64,000 nucleotides of DNA from Streblospio benedicti (GCA_019095985.1 CM032660.1:62186695-62250694); one strand, 5' to 3'; numbered from the stretch's first letter, positions 21,801 to 32,255 are shown. Numbers and translations are program-made. The notes: generated by a model from the letters alone, not told the origin.

Positions 21801-24800
21801 CAATCACATGAATGTTTCATTTATTATAAACAGCTGAATTTTACGATTTTCATGTAATGGAATATGAGCTGAAAAAATTGTTAGAAATAATTTGAAAACA
21901 TAATTCTTCATTTAAAATATGTTCTTACAGTTGATTTATATGTTGATGAAAGCATAGCATGACTTAATGTGCAAATTTTATTTAGAAATAGTAATAATTT
22001 GCTTTGCTTCTCCATTTTGACCAGATTTGAAGTCATTTTCTCCACTTTTGCCCGCTTTAACCCAATTTTACCCGCTTTTGCTCACTTTTACCTATTAAAA
22101 GCCGGGCAGGGTGTTTTTGTTTTTTTTTAAAAAATGGGCAAAATGCGAACCTTGCATTAACAATATCTTTTGAAGTACAGTATAATAATATCATTGTAGG
22201 GCCTCAAATTGTGGTACAGTGCTATGGTCAGGATGCTTGGGGCAACGATGTTGCGCGTGGATATGGTGCTACTCACCTTCCTATTGTACCGGGCAGGTAA
22301 GGGTAAAACTAAAAAAAAAAAAAAATCAATAATTTTTTTAAAATTATCAATCATCATTATCAATGCTTTTTAAAGTTTGTTGTATCCCAAAAGGGCGTTG
22401 GACCTTCTACTGGCGTCCTCAGCCATGAATATGGTTAGGTGCAAGCATTGGTTCCTGACTGACTTCTCTTAAACATGTCCTGCCCAGCGTAGTTTCTGAT
22501 GTCTCTTTTAATATGCTCAGTTTATCATACTGTGACATGATACTGAATTTTATTTTCATAGGTACAGTACTGATTAGGAATTATGGACAGGGAATATTCA
22601 GTAAATTCTTTGTCCCAAAATTCTCTTCGCCTGTATTCGGTGTTTACATTTTCTTACGGTAAATTCTCCTCCCACACCATGGATCCAGTGACAAATTCAG
22701 AAAAATACGTAGTCTACTCTGGAAATTCACCTTATTCAGTTCCAATTTTCAAAATTCATAAAATTCCCTTCGTATCATTTGTTTCAATGAATATTCCCAA
22801 ATAATATTGACAGATTCGGACAATTGGCTAAATTGGAAAGCAAATTCGTTTTATTTCAATTTTTTTTGCGCATATTGCTGAACCACCCCATGGCAGTATA
22901 AAAATGTGTAATTCGTTACCCTCCGTGTTGTGAAATGCTATACATATATATGTTATAGTGTATCAAATAAAGTTGAAACAGTAATTTTAAATGACACACA
23001 ACCAAAAAAAATGCGCAAAACAGTTGTGTGACAACTCGAGGCCTAAAACGAATTTTGTGAATAAATTCTTGAATTTGCAGAAATGACTACGAAAGTCATT
23101 CTCAAATTTCACATAATTATTTCTTTTTCTCAGTATTTGTGTAATATAAGATCATGACAACATGCTGATTCCAATTATTATCAAAAATTACGCACATTTA
23201 GCGAATAATGCGAATTTTCACAAGTTCAGATATCCTTTTCATACGTGTAATTCGTGAATTTCCCATATTATCGCCAAGGTGAGTAAAATGAGAATTTACC
23301 ATTTGCTGTTTATAAATTTGTTCGCCTTGATTCGGTTATTCGTTTAGAATTCGAAATATTCGGGCAAATTCCATGTCTATAATTCTTAATCAGTACTGCA
23401 GTTTCTGATGTCTCTAATATGCTCAGTTTATCATACTGTGACATGATACTAAATATTAATTTTCATAGGTAGCTTGCCAATTTCAGGTACAAGAATATTT
23501 GTATGATTTTTGCCATTAAAAGCCGCAATAATATTTTTCACAAAATGAAGAGCCTCATTCATAATTTCGATTTGTTTGCATTATGATTATGTTTACATTA
23601 TGCCCCAGCAGCAACGATCTCTGATGGGGGTTTACAAGGAAGTGGGATGTCGGTAAAACATGAAAAAAGAGGGATGTGGGTAAAAAGACCAAAACACAGA
23701 GGGATGGTGGAGGTGGAAAATGGCTGAAAAATTGTGGAATATGGATAAAAATCTCCAAAAAGTGGCATGTGCAAAAGAAGATTAAAAATATTAGTGATGT
23801 GGGATTTTTTGACCTCATATGAACACCCCCTCCCCGCTGTCCACTGTTGTAGATAACCTGAACATCTTTGGACAAGTGCATGCTCATATATGCTAACACA
23901 TTTTTTAATATAGATACTATAAAATATGAACACTAGTACGATGTTAAACATAACACTGAAATTAATCAAAATTGCAAGTTGTTTTACTTTAAACATTACA
24001 GATGTTCTCATTTTGTTATCTTTTATAGTCTTATTCTGTAGTGTTTGGAGAACTATTAGTGAATAATTTAGAATATTTAGAAATTTGAAATTTATATATT
24101 TTATTTAAAACGATATAATTTCCTACGTTTCGACACTTAAGTGTCCTCTTCAGGGAAATATCAAATACAACTACGAAATAATAAAATAAAATATAAACGA
24201 AATTGAGATTTCAATTATGATTTATTATTTTGTAGTTGTATTTGATATTTCCGTGAAGAGGACACTAAATAAGTGCCAAACGTAGGAAATGACTTTGAGC
24301 TTTACCGCTGTTAGAACCACGATAATTATTTGCCGTGGTTAAGAAGCGCCTAAAAAACACGAAACGAATTAAACGGTACCGTTTTTTTTTATTGCACGTG
24401 AACTTTGGTTCGCTATTGTTTACAAGACAACGAAACCGGGAGTAGAACAAAGAAATTAGAGGTTTAAAATCAGCAAATTCCGTTATTTCCCAACCAAAAT
24501 GCATTCCGTTGTTCGTTGTAGAGGGCATTCCGTTGATTACTCCATTGTTTACTTATATATATAGGAAGAAAAGTTAATACACAGCATTTCTTTCCGTTAT
24601 AGACATTTTCCGTTGAATACTGCTCCGTTGTTGGGGAGATTTACTGTACCGTTTTTAATGAGATAAATAAATTTCAAATTTCTAAATTTCTAATTACTCT
24701 AAATTATTCTCTAATAGATCTCCAAACACTACAGAATGAGACTAAAAGATATAAAAATGATCAAAAAAATTGAACTCAAAACCACATGAGCTTTTATAGT

Positions 24801-27639
24801 GTTTAGACAAGGCATGATACTCATCAAAATTTGCTCATGGACCACAGGGTCGGCAGTTGCAAAAAGTAACTGGCCCTGACAAAAAGTGTACGGCCCTTGA
24901 TTATATTAATATTGAGAACTCCCATAAAAAAGTAGCCTACCCACTGGGCCCTGAAGTTTTGAAACCAGCCCCCCCCCTCCCCCCCGGGGCAAAATCAGTC
25001 GGCACTGGGCTGCTTGCTGGGTAGGCGCTACTTTGTACCCTGGTTTAGGCTATCGTAACTCTTTCTTTCATACAGTTCGGTTGCCCTACTTTAACTATTA
25101 CAACTTTCAATTTCATTCACCATTATTTAACTTTTGTGGGTTTTTTAATGTGTTTCAGACACAGAAAGACGATACCCATGTTTGTGCCAGAGTCTTCGTC
25201 CCGATTCCAGAAGTTCCTTGGTTGGCTGTTCAGTCGCCATCCAGAATATAACGATCCCCGATCACTGGCCATGTCAGAGGGTCGTAATGGTGTGTAGTGG
25301 ATCTACTTTACTAACTGTTATTACAATACTCATAGTAATTACATGTTTAATCAAATTCATGTAACGAGGTATATAGATCTTGTTGCTAATATTCCTAGAT
25401 TCAGTTAAAATAGGGTTGATGCTAAATTGAATTGATGGTTACAGTACTGACTAGGGCAAAAGGATACAGAACCGTAAGGAAATTAGAGAAATCAGCGTAA
25501 GAAAACGTAATGATTCGTAACAATTCAAAACAAAGTTAAGGCTATCACGGTTCTCTCGGAACTGCTCGATCACTGAAACTACGATACTTACAATTATCGA
25601 AATAAACAGAAAAAACGTAATAATCAGAATAATTTCTTGCACTTCCAGACATTGGCTTTCATCTTTGATACTTTTATTGCTCATTAATATTCAGATTTAT
25701 TTGTGCGTTCTCGTTTATTTCCATCACAGCGACAGCGACGATTGGTTTAAAAGAGCGGACGCCGTACAGACACCCAAGTAAACGAAAATCTGTCAAAATG
25801 TCCAGTGTGGTTAGGAACTTTTAGAATTATTCTTTTTACTACGGGAACCTTCGTAAAATGCGTAATACAAGGGGAAAAAACAGAATAAATGTAACTTCAG
25901 GCGAGTTATGAAGAACCCCATAACTTGCGGAAGCAACAGAACGTTTTTTGTTCGTAACAATCGCAACAATGAAAAGAAAAAGGAGAAAAACATAAGGAAT
26001 CGTAGCGTAATTCTCAACATTTTTTATTCTGTATCCTGACGGTATCAGTACTGTAGCTCTTTTTTTTCCCTTCGATATGAATGGCTGAATAAGAATATAA
26101 TATATGATAACATACTTGATCAAATGAACATCTAACATATACAGTATAATACTATATCCATTTCTTAAAAGTTATCACAGTTATATAGTAATTTCACAAA
26201 CTTCCCGTTAATATAAGTCATTCGACTTGGGGGGGAAATGGAACAACTTTCGTGGCAAATATACAAAATATGATTTCTGTGGTACAATATAGAAGTCCAT
26301 CCCTTGGAGCATTAAATCACTTTTCAGCCTCACATTCAACCTTTTCATCACTCTCCAAGGTGCATTACACTGAAATTTTACTACCGTGCCAACTCAACTC
26401 TTAAACTCTAACACAACAACAAAAGTAGCATAAGCTTTGGAATTGGTGACAATTCATCCACAGAAGTTGTGTTGTCACAAGGAAAATTGGTGAGCTACAT
26501 TGTTCTGCTGATTTAAACAGGTGGCAGGAGATGCATATTTCACCCAAGGTTATGGCCTTATTTTACACTGCTCTAATGCACTAGTCTTGTGGGGAGCATA
26601 AACCTCCATTCCTCCTGCCCTGTATGGCCCTTTTTATGAACTCACAACTCAATTTTTTTTTATCATGGACTGCAATGTTATATAAGCATAAGCACAATTA
26701 GTGAAAATTCCTTCTCGAGTGCTATATTTAGTTATGTTTTTTTTATTAAGATATTATGCAATTCCTTGCTTTGTGCTGTTATGAATGTTTTATTTTTTAT
26801 TTTATTCATAGTTCACTGCATTGTTCATCGACAAAGAGCGTTATTCTGCAACCCCTTATATTTGGTGCAAGTTATGGAAGGTTTTTCCTCCATTTACCCT
26901 ATAGCTAGTATGATAATAGGGTGGCACCTCTATAGACCCCGGCTGATTCAAATAGAAGGAGTTGGCCTAATGCAATATGCAGTTCTCCCGCATGTTTTAT
27001 TTCCTTACTTTGTCCACACATAATTCATTTGCTTTGCTATTCAAGTGCGAAAAAAATCCACATATAAACACGAGCTGTGTATATGTTTGTCATGAAAATG
27101 TCCCTTGTGTATTTTTAATTCGTAGGTGTTCATTATTGTGGCTATAACAGGTGAAAGATTGTTATGTAATGAGCTTAAATGGTGATGCTTGTGTAATCTG
27201 CTTGTGTAATCTGCATTTTTGCATATAAAAGTATGCAGCTCGTTAAATCTGAGTTGTAATATTCGTTTAGATACTTAATAGTGTGTACAATTTCCACTCA
27301 ATTAGATTGAAAATGAAAAAGTATTCCGAACAAAAATAAAACGGTGACTGTCATGAGGAAAAGGACATTTTTATGCAATGATGTAATTCTAGTATGACGC
27401 TCTTTTTTATGGAAGGTGAAGTGTTACAAACAGCACCTCATTCTGTGTGTAATTCTAGTATTGCTTTGCTTGCAGTAACGCGTGTAAGGACCCAAGGCAG
27501 CATGATGTTATCCTTCAATGTGGTCCAAAAAGACATGAAGAAAATGGGGTATGATGTCACGCCGTCTGATGTCGCCAATCCCCTCTGGCCTGATGTCGAC
27601 AGTGATTCTGAAAGCGACAAGAAAAAAGAAAAGAAATAG
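18745..27639 (+). CDS. B9D1: B9D1, B9 domain-containing protein 1 (ciliary transition-zone protein), six exons
   Basis: Joining 18745-18861, 20898-20966, 21547-21658, 22200-22296, 25159-25289 and 27476-27639 gives a 229-aa protein. All introns are GT..AG with matching phases (0,0,1,2,1). Residues about 24-200 follow human B9D1 closely: [84 protein letters not shown]. The B9/C2-like domain protein works with B9D2, MKS1 and tectonic proteins in the MKS complex at the ciliary transition zone, which gates membrane protein entry and supports Hedgehog signalling. The start ATG was chosen at 18745; an upstream in-frame 18703 triplet is not ATG. The N-terminus is about 20 aa longer than in human. The C-terminal tail is acidic then Lys-rich ([14 protein letters not shown]), unlike human. 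The gene looks intact. Confidence 0.95.
20898..20966 (+). CDS. B9D1: B9D1 exon 2, residues 40-62
   Basis: Acceptor TCTAG at 20893-20897, chosen over the AG five bases later because it keeps the alignment with human (FQEFDN versus FPEYDD). Encodes [12 protein letters not shown]. Donor GTAAGT. Confidence 0.9.
21038..21307. mobile_element. 270-bp foldback MITE in B9D1 intron 2
   Basis: The left arm AATTCTACTCTCACTGTTAT is matched by the inverted right arm ATAACAGTGAGAGTAGAATT. The similarity continues inward with interruptions (GTATTGACA / TGTCAATAC; GACCATATCAA / TTGATATAGTC), so nearly the whole element can fold on itself. Non-coding. Confidence 0.8.
21547..21658 (+). CDS. B9D1: B9D1 exon 3, residues 63-99 and part of W100
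   Basis: Acceptor ACTCAG. Encodes GLEEGITQ...[15 protein letters not shown]. Donor GTAAGT, splitting the Trp codon T|GG. Confidence 0.95.
22030..22110. repeat. short minisatellite in B9D1 intron 3
   Basis: Tandem variants of CACTTTTACCCGCTTTTGC, about 19-20 bp per unit, roughly four units, just upstream of exon 4. Confidence 0.6.
22200..22296 (+). CDS. B9D1: B9D1 exon 4, residues 100-131 and part of R132
   Basis: Acceptor ATTGTAG. Encodes [27 protein letters not shown]. Donor GTAAGG after CAG. Confidence 0.95.
22491..22564. repeat. left member of a 74/72-bp direct repeat flanking the TIR element
   Basis: AGTTTCTGATGTCTC through ATGCTCAGTTTATCATACTG to TTTTCATAGGTA is repeated immediately after the element at 23400-23471, with a few differences. 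Confidence 0.85.
22565..23398. mobile_element. TA-target (Tc1/mariner-type) TIR element in B9D1 intron 4
   Basis: Bounded by CAGTACTGATTAGGAATTAT and the inverse ATAATTCTTAATCAGTACTG. Preceded by TA, while the right side has CA. An adjoining GAATATTC/CGAAATATTC extends the inverted similarity. The interior is AT-rich with repeated AAATTC/GAATTT motifs and no transposase. The termini resemble those at 25442-26053. Confidence 0.7.
23400..23471. repeat. right member of a 74/72-bp direct repeat flanking the TIR element
   Basis: Near-identical to 22491-22564. It differs by a two-base indel in the T-run and a few substitutions. Confidence 0.85.
23620..23830. repeat. GGGATGTGGG..AAAA minisatellite-like repeat (intron 4)
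   Basis: Degenerate units of GGGATGTGGGTAAAAA...CAAAA on the plus strand. They are the inverse of the CACATCCCTC-TTTT repeats seen at 41615-41790, 59820-59990 and 61832-62041. Confidence 0.5.
24015..24757. mobile_element. TIR element with about 80-bp termini and a second internal inverted repeat (intron 4)
   Basis: Left arm: TTCTGTAGTGTTTGGAGAAC, AATAATTTAGAATA, TTAGAAATTTGAAATTTA. The inverse occurs at 24670-24757. Inside, 24121-24180 and 24225-24290 form another inverted repeat, with CCTACGTTTCG...CTCTTCAGGGAAATATCAAA against its complement. Repeated CATTCCGTTG motifs occur at about 24500-24620. No coding sequence. Confidence 0.75.
25159..25289 (+). CDS. B9D1: B9D1 exon 5, residues 133-175 plus split codons
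   Basis: Acceptor GTTTCAG. Encodes [35 protein letters not shown]. Donor GTGTGT at 25290, chosen because it leaves one base that makes GTA (Val) with exon 6. Confidence 0.92.
25442..26053. mobile_element. 612-bp TA-target TIR element (intron 5)
   Basis: TA target duplication (25440-25441 and 26054-26055). Termini CAGTACTGA... and ...TCAGTACTG, with AAGGATACAGAA / TTCTGTATCCT just inside. The interior is rich in CGTAA/GAAAA motifs and non-coding. Tc1/mariner/pogo-type MITE by termini and target. Confidence 0.7.
27476..27639 (+). CDS. B9D1: B9D1 exon 6, residues 176-229 and stop
   Basis: Acceptor TTGCAG. Encodes [20 protein letters not shown], then a divergent acidic/Lys-rich tail ending in TAG. 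Confidence 0.95.
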
Positions 27640-29700
27640 TACATGGACACAGACATGTTCTAATTTTGTACAGTTGCTAGCTTTCATTATCACATCAATA
27701 CCAGTTAACAGGCAGGAGTGAAGGTTTGAAGTGGTCAATAGAAAAGTTCATCAGTTACCGTTTTTCTAGCTTAGAAACAACCATCTTTTTTTGTGAATTG
27801 TTTCACATTTTGGATTTGAGGTTATGATTTTCTCAATTTTAATCCGTCCATGAAGAATGGAAAAAACTATGTCGTATACACTGAACATTGATCTATTAAT
27901 TTTTTTTTTACTTTAGTTGCAAAGGTATGAATTGTGATACGTAATCCAGCTGGAATATAGACTTTCATTATTTATTATGATCTGTTTTCAAACATTTTAA
28001 CATGTGAGATTTAAAAGAATGAAAGAATATTTGAAGACTGTTCTTGATTTAGAGTATATATGTATATGTTATAATGTTCTTGTGTTTTGTGTTAAGAATG
28101 TTAATGTTAACTGTGGCATCTACAATGTATAGTATTTTTATATAGCTATTATATCCAAACTTTTTATATCAGTGTGATTATGTCATATTACTTAGTAAAA
28201 ATCATTATCATTTTACATATTTTGTGTATGTTCATAATTGAAAGGCACAATACTGAGTCAATTAAGTTACGGCAGATTCAAGAGCAAATTAATTGTTAGA
28301 AGGTTTTTACAAAAAGGTATAAAAAGAGGTAAATGTAAAAAAGCAATGGGATTAGCACTATGTTCAACCATGGATTCAGTGGCGACTTCATGTTGTGTGA
28401 TTTTGCTGATGAAAAGTGACTGTTGCTATAATGTTGGCCGACTACATTGCTAATGAAATCAAGATTCAATATGTCCACTGTAACGGACAGGTCACAAAGC
28501 CCCACAATATCGTTACCCTAGGCCAATGCAGCAGGGATTAGTAAAGAGGCAAGATGTGCATTTTTATGGAATTTAGTCGTCTGCTGCTGCATACTGTTGT
28601 TTAGCAACGAAATTACACTGCAGTTGTTTTATATTAAGAAAATACTTATTTAATTTATTAACATTTATTATAAGTTGGTTAATGTATCTACTGAAATATA
28701 TTTTATTATTTTCGTTATGAAAACGTACATTTACTTTACAAACTTACATTTTTATGTATAATGCTATTTGATTTTCATTGTGCCAAATTTGATGAAGTAC
28801 GAAGTATCTTGGAACAATCAACTTCATTTTACGCATCTCATATTCTACTTATCCGTCCGTAGTTTGTATTTTTCTATTCGATGTATATTTTGCAAAGCAC
28901 AATAAAATTTATAATCACAGACTAGTCTTTACTTCTTAAATCATAAGGCATGTAAAGTAATTTGTATTTAGCTTTGTATTTTGTTTGTAAAGTATTTGAA
29001 TTTCTAATTTCGCGTTATTGTTATTTTGTCTTAATAAAAGTGACCGTTGTATGTAGAACAGCGAATCAGTTCAGGGTTCATACAGGTCAGGGAAAATGTT
29101 TTTTTTTCGAGGTCGAATTTTGTCACGGAAATGTCGGAATTTCTTTATCTGGTTAGGCAGAGCAATGAACTATCCAATGAACCGCAGAACACCAAGAATG
29201 TCAATTCACGGAAATGTGGCCGCTACTGTAAGGTCTGGGTGGGCAACCGTCCAAAATGACGATACGGATGAACACTACCTTGGCCTTTCAATGGAAAGGG
29301 ATGAGGGTGGATATAGAAAGTGGCTGTAGGGATGGTGGAGGCGATTATTCTATTTTAAATTGAACCAGTAAATGTGACCATGAAAAGATCACAAAAGTTA
29401 CAGTAGTTAACTTTATTTGTATCGTACCAAAAGTCGGGGAATTTTGTTTAAAAATGTTCATGAACCCTGAAGTTTGTGAATAACATGGAACTAATTTATC
29501 AAGCTTTGTCTATGATCACACAAACTTGGATTAAAAATATTAGACCTTAACACAACACAACTAAAGGGCATAAGATTACCGATATGCAAAATGTGCAACG
29601 AATTTAAAGAAAGGTGCTGTAAGATTCCGCTACAATATGTAAAAGTTACAGAGAAGTGATCCAAAATATGTGCATCCGTGCCAATGTCTCTTTAATTGTC
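27640..29700. other. 3' flank / possible 3' UTR of B9D1
   Basis: AT-rich, with no further coding exon recognised. The stretch 29060-29330 is GC-richer and open on the plus strand, but its translation matches no family I know and resembles repeat-derived sequence (CAGGTCAGGGAAAATG, TTTTGTCACGGAAATGTC). Confidence 0.4.
28901..28906 (+). terminator. candidate poly(A) signal for B9D1
   Basis: AATAAA 1.26 kb after the B9D1 stop; a second AATAAA lies at 29033-29038. Either could end a long AT-rich 3' UTR. The true site is not determinable here. Confidence 0.3.
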
Positions 29701-29787
29701 TTTTTCCAACTAAGATAAACCTTTTTTTAATCTTATTTACCTTATTTATTATTTACTTTATATTTTATTTTATTTCAAATTCAATAA

Positions 29788-29881
29788 GAAAATATTTTCG
29801 CCATTTATATCATTTGGTCTCATCAGGAATCAACTTGATTCCTGATGAGGCCATGTAATCTAAAATGGCGAAAATATTTGA
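29788..29881. repeat. approximately 94-bp near-perfect palindrome
   Basis: The arms AAATATTTTCGCCATTT / AAATGGCGAAAATATTT surround a central palindrome of TCATCAGGAATCAA and TTGATTCCTGATGA. Both strands carry CTGATGAG followed 17-20 bases later by GCGAAAA. Confidence 0.85.
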
Positions 29882-30049
29882 AAAAAAAAATCTAGATAAA
29901 ATCTAAAGTAAATACTAAATAAGACAAAATAAAGATTTATCAAAGGTGGAAAAAGACAACTATAGAGATGAAAATAATCAATATATGCAATCAATAAATC
30001 AATATATATGCTGAAAATAATCAATATACAATCAATAAATCAATATATA

Positions 30050-30240
30050 CGCTGGTGGACCACCAGAATGCCCTCAGTGGCAACCATTTTTACTACATTG
30101 TACCACCAGTGGCCCACTGGTGGCCCACTAGGGGCTTGCCGCTGGTGGCCCACTGTTGGGGAGCCGGACACGCCACTGGTGGTCCACCGGTGGCTGGCCC
30201 CGGTGGGTCACCAAAGGCACCGCTGGGGGCCCACCAGCTG
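30050..30240. repeat. GC-rich cluster of palindromic CCACTGGTGG / GGTGGACCACC motifs
   Basis: About ten variants of the self-complementary words CCACTGGTGG, CCACCAGTGG, GGTGGTCCACC and TGGCCCACTGG within 190 bp, in AT-rich DNA. The translated Pro/Trp/Gly-rich frames are by-products. Origin unknown. Confidence 0.75.
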
Positions 30241-30828
30241 TGTGCTATCTAGAAAGTTGGGTTGCTTTTGTGAGCTAGCACCCAAGGATTTGAGTAAGGT
30301 AAAATGGTCATTGTGAAAGGGCAATCATAACCTCTACTTCTACAATAATACAGGCATGAAACCTAAATGCATACGAGCCTGGCAGGTTACTGGTAGATTT
30401 GAATGAAAACAGGGTGATAATGCTACAATTAGAGAGACTGGGAAAGTAAATATAAGAATATGGGAACATGTGATATATCCTCAAATACTCATCCCCATCA
30501 TTTACGTATTTCCCGCTTTTTTTTTGATTTTCTTCTTTTTGTGTTGGGCACCTGCTGTTGACTTTCGATCTCATTGTCAATATAATTAAAAAAAATTCCA
30601 TTGATAAATAAAGTAGAATTAGACTTTGTTTAATTTCATCTAACAGGGGAAAATATACCCTAATTTTGAGATGTGAGAATGGCCCTTGATTTTTTATGAG
30701 AAATGAGAATGGGGGTCAATTTCCTTTGAGACTTGTGAGAAATTGAAAAATTTAGAAATTGTGAGAATGGTTAGAAAATTAATGAGAATGGCCCTAGATT
30801 TTTGCTGAGACTTGAGAATGCTCATTTA

Positions 30829-31094
30829 GGGACCATTCAGTATTTATGACAGGGTGGGGTAGGAGGATTTTAGGGCGGGCCATGAACTTTTGTCACAATG
30901 TTTGGAGGGGACCTATCAATTTTTTCACACACTTTTGAGGGTGTGGGGTGGGGGTGGGGGCTATCAATTTTTTCACAGAAAATTTGCCCCTATTTTTCAT
31001 AGATTCTGTACTAAAGCTTACTGTTTTTTATATTATGGATATCCATCAAATAGGATTTTAGTTAACTGGCAATAATTGCGTTAACTGTTAGGGT

Positions 31095-31136
<42 letters not shown>

Positions 31137-31278
31137 GGGGGGGGGGTCATCAATCTTTGTCACATGAAATATAGGGGGGTTACAAATATTTTCACAGAAG
31201 TTTGAGGGGGGGGGTATCAAAATTTTCACAGCAATGTTGGAAAATCCTCCTACCCTGTCATAAATAATGAATGGTCCC
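30829..31278. mobile_element. 450-bp TTAA-type TIR element with internal G-rich minisatellite
   Basis: The termini GGGACCATTCAGTATTTATG and the inverse CATAAATAATGAATGGTCCC extend inward over CAGGGTGGGGTAGGAGGATT, about 44 bp of matched arms. Flanks are TTTA (left) and TTAA (right), suggesting a TTAA target duplication as in piggyBac/Kolobok elements. The interior consists of GGGG..TATCAATTTTTTCACAG units plus a (GT)n run at about 31096-31133. Non-coding. Confidence 0.85.
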
Positions 31279-31544
31279 TTAAATCTCTAGGCATCTAGGA
31301 ATTGTGGTATACACGGTTATACATTTGTTGAATTTTTCTATCAAAGTAATAATATAGTCTCGATCATCCAGAATCTTGTATGGTTGCCACTTACCAGCGT
31401 GGGTGTCCGAGGCTAGAAACAATATTGATTTTTTAAATACATGAGCTTACTTACACTTACACTTACACTTATCCACTTCATCTGTAATAAAGCATCAAAG
31501 GCTTATCAGATGATCACGAAAATTGTTTGAAAATAAAGAGAAAT

Positions 31545-32255
31545 ATGGAAGATAATGTGAAAGTTAAAAATATTGGATTTGGAAGTGGCGAAGGAAAAGA
31601 TCTGGATCCGGATGGGATGAATTTAGAACCCCAAAAAGACGGTGAAAATGCTGACATCATTGTCATTGAGCCATGCCCTTGTGACGTAGATCTAAATGAT
31701 CCTAATGATAAATCACAACCGCAAAATGATAATGACGAAACAGAAAAACTTGAAGAAAATGAACCTCCAGTCAAGAAAGGACCAAAGACAAATGAAAAGT
31801 TGGGCTCAGCAAAAGAGATTGATGGCATGGAAGAATCGGATGAAGATGTCATTTTAGAAGATTCTGATGAAAATTCAAATGGCAATAGTAATTTTGTTGA
31901 TTATAATTACTTTACAAAGCACCAATATATGATAAAAAATTGTTTAACGGCACTAGAAATGAGAAAACAAGCCTTGAAATCCAAAGGTGATAGTGGAGAT
32001 CCAATTGATTTAACAGGAGAGGAAAGTGGAGAGGACAGTTTTGTTGATGTGGAAGGACTTGATTCTAGCGAACTTGATCCAGAGACGGGAGCTGAATTGC
32101 GTGATTATGACTCAGACTCTTTTTTTAATAGTGTAGATGAGAGTGAAACAGGAAGGAAGATTGGATATAGTATAGACTACCAGTTGGAAAAGGTGAGGAG
32201 ACAACGTCCTCCTCCATCACAGGCGGTCATCATTCTTGATTCAGATGAAGACTGA
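31545..32255 (+). CDS. acidic protein with four SUMO-interaction-like motifs, family not recognised
   Basis: 236 aa from the ATG at 31545 (context AGAAATATGG); the frame is open slightly upstream but without another ATG. The composition is dominated by Asp, Glu and Ser, with no membrane segment or signal peptide. Four short hydrophobic cores next to acidic runs look like SIMs: IIVIE (38-42), VILEDSDE (102-109), PIDLTGEE (153-160) and a C-terminal VIILDSDED (228-236). A short Lys/aromatic-containing stretch (about 117-146, YNYFTKHQYMIKNCLTALEM) may be the only folded part. A basic patch (KVRRQRPPP) precedes the last SIM. An AATAAA lies 162 bp after the stop. It could be a single-exon gene, a terminal exon or a retrocopy; expression is unknown. 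Confidence 0.65.
   Translation: MEDNVKVKNIGFGSGEGKDLDPDGMNLEPQKDGENADIIVIEPCPCDVDLNDPNDKSQPQNDNDETEKLEENEPPVKKGPKTNEKLGSAKEIDGMEESDEDVILEDSDENSNGNSNFVDYNYFTKHQYMIKNCLTALEMRKQALKSKGDSGDPIDLTGEESGEDSFVDVEGLDSSELDPETGAELRDYDSDSFFNSVDESETGRKIGYSIDYQLEKVRRQRPPPSQAVIILDSDED

Noticed and set aside
30055-30252. Pro/Trp/Gly-rich frame (PPVAHWWPTRGLPL..)
   Set aside because: By-product of the GGTGG palindromic cluster.
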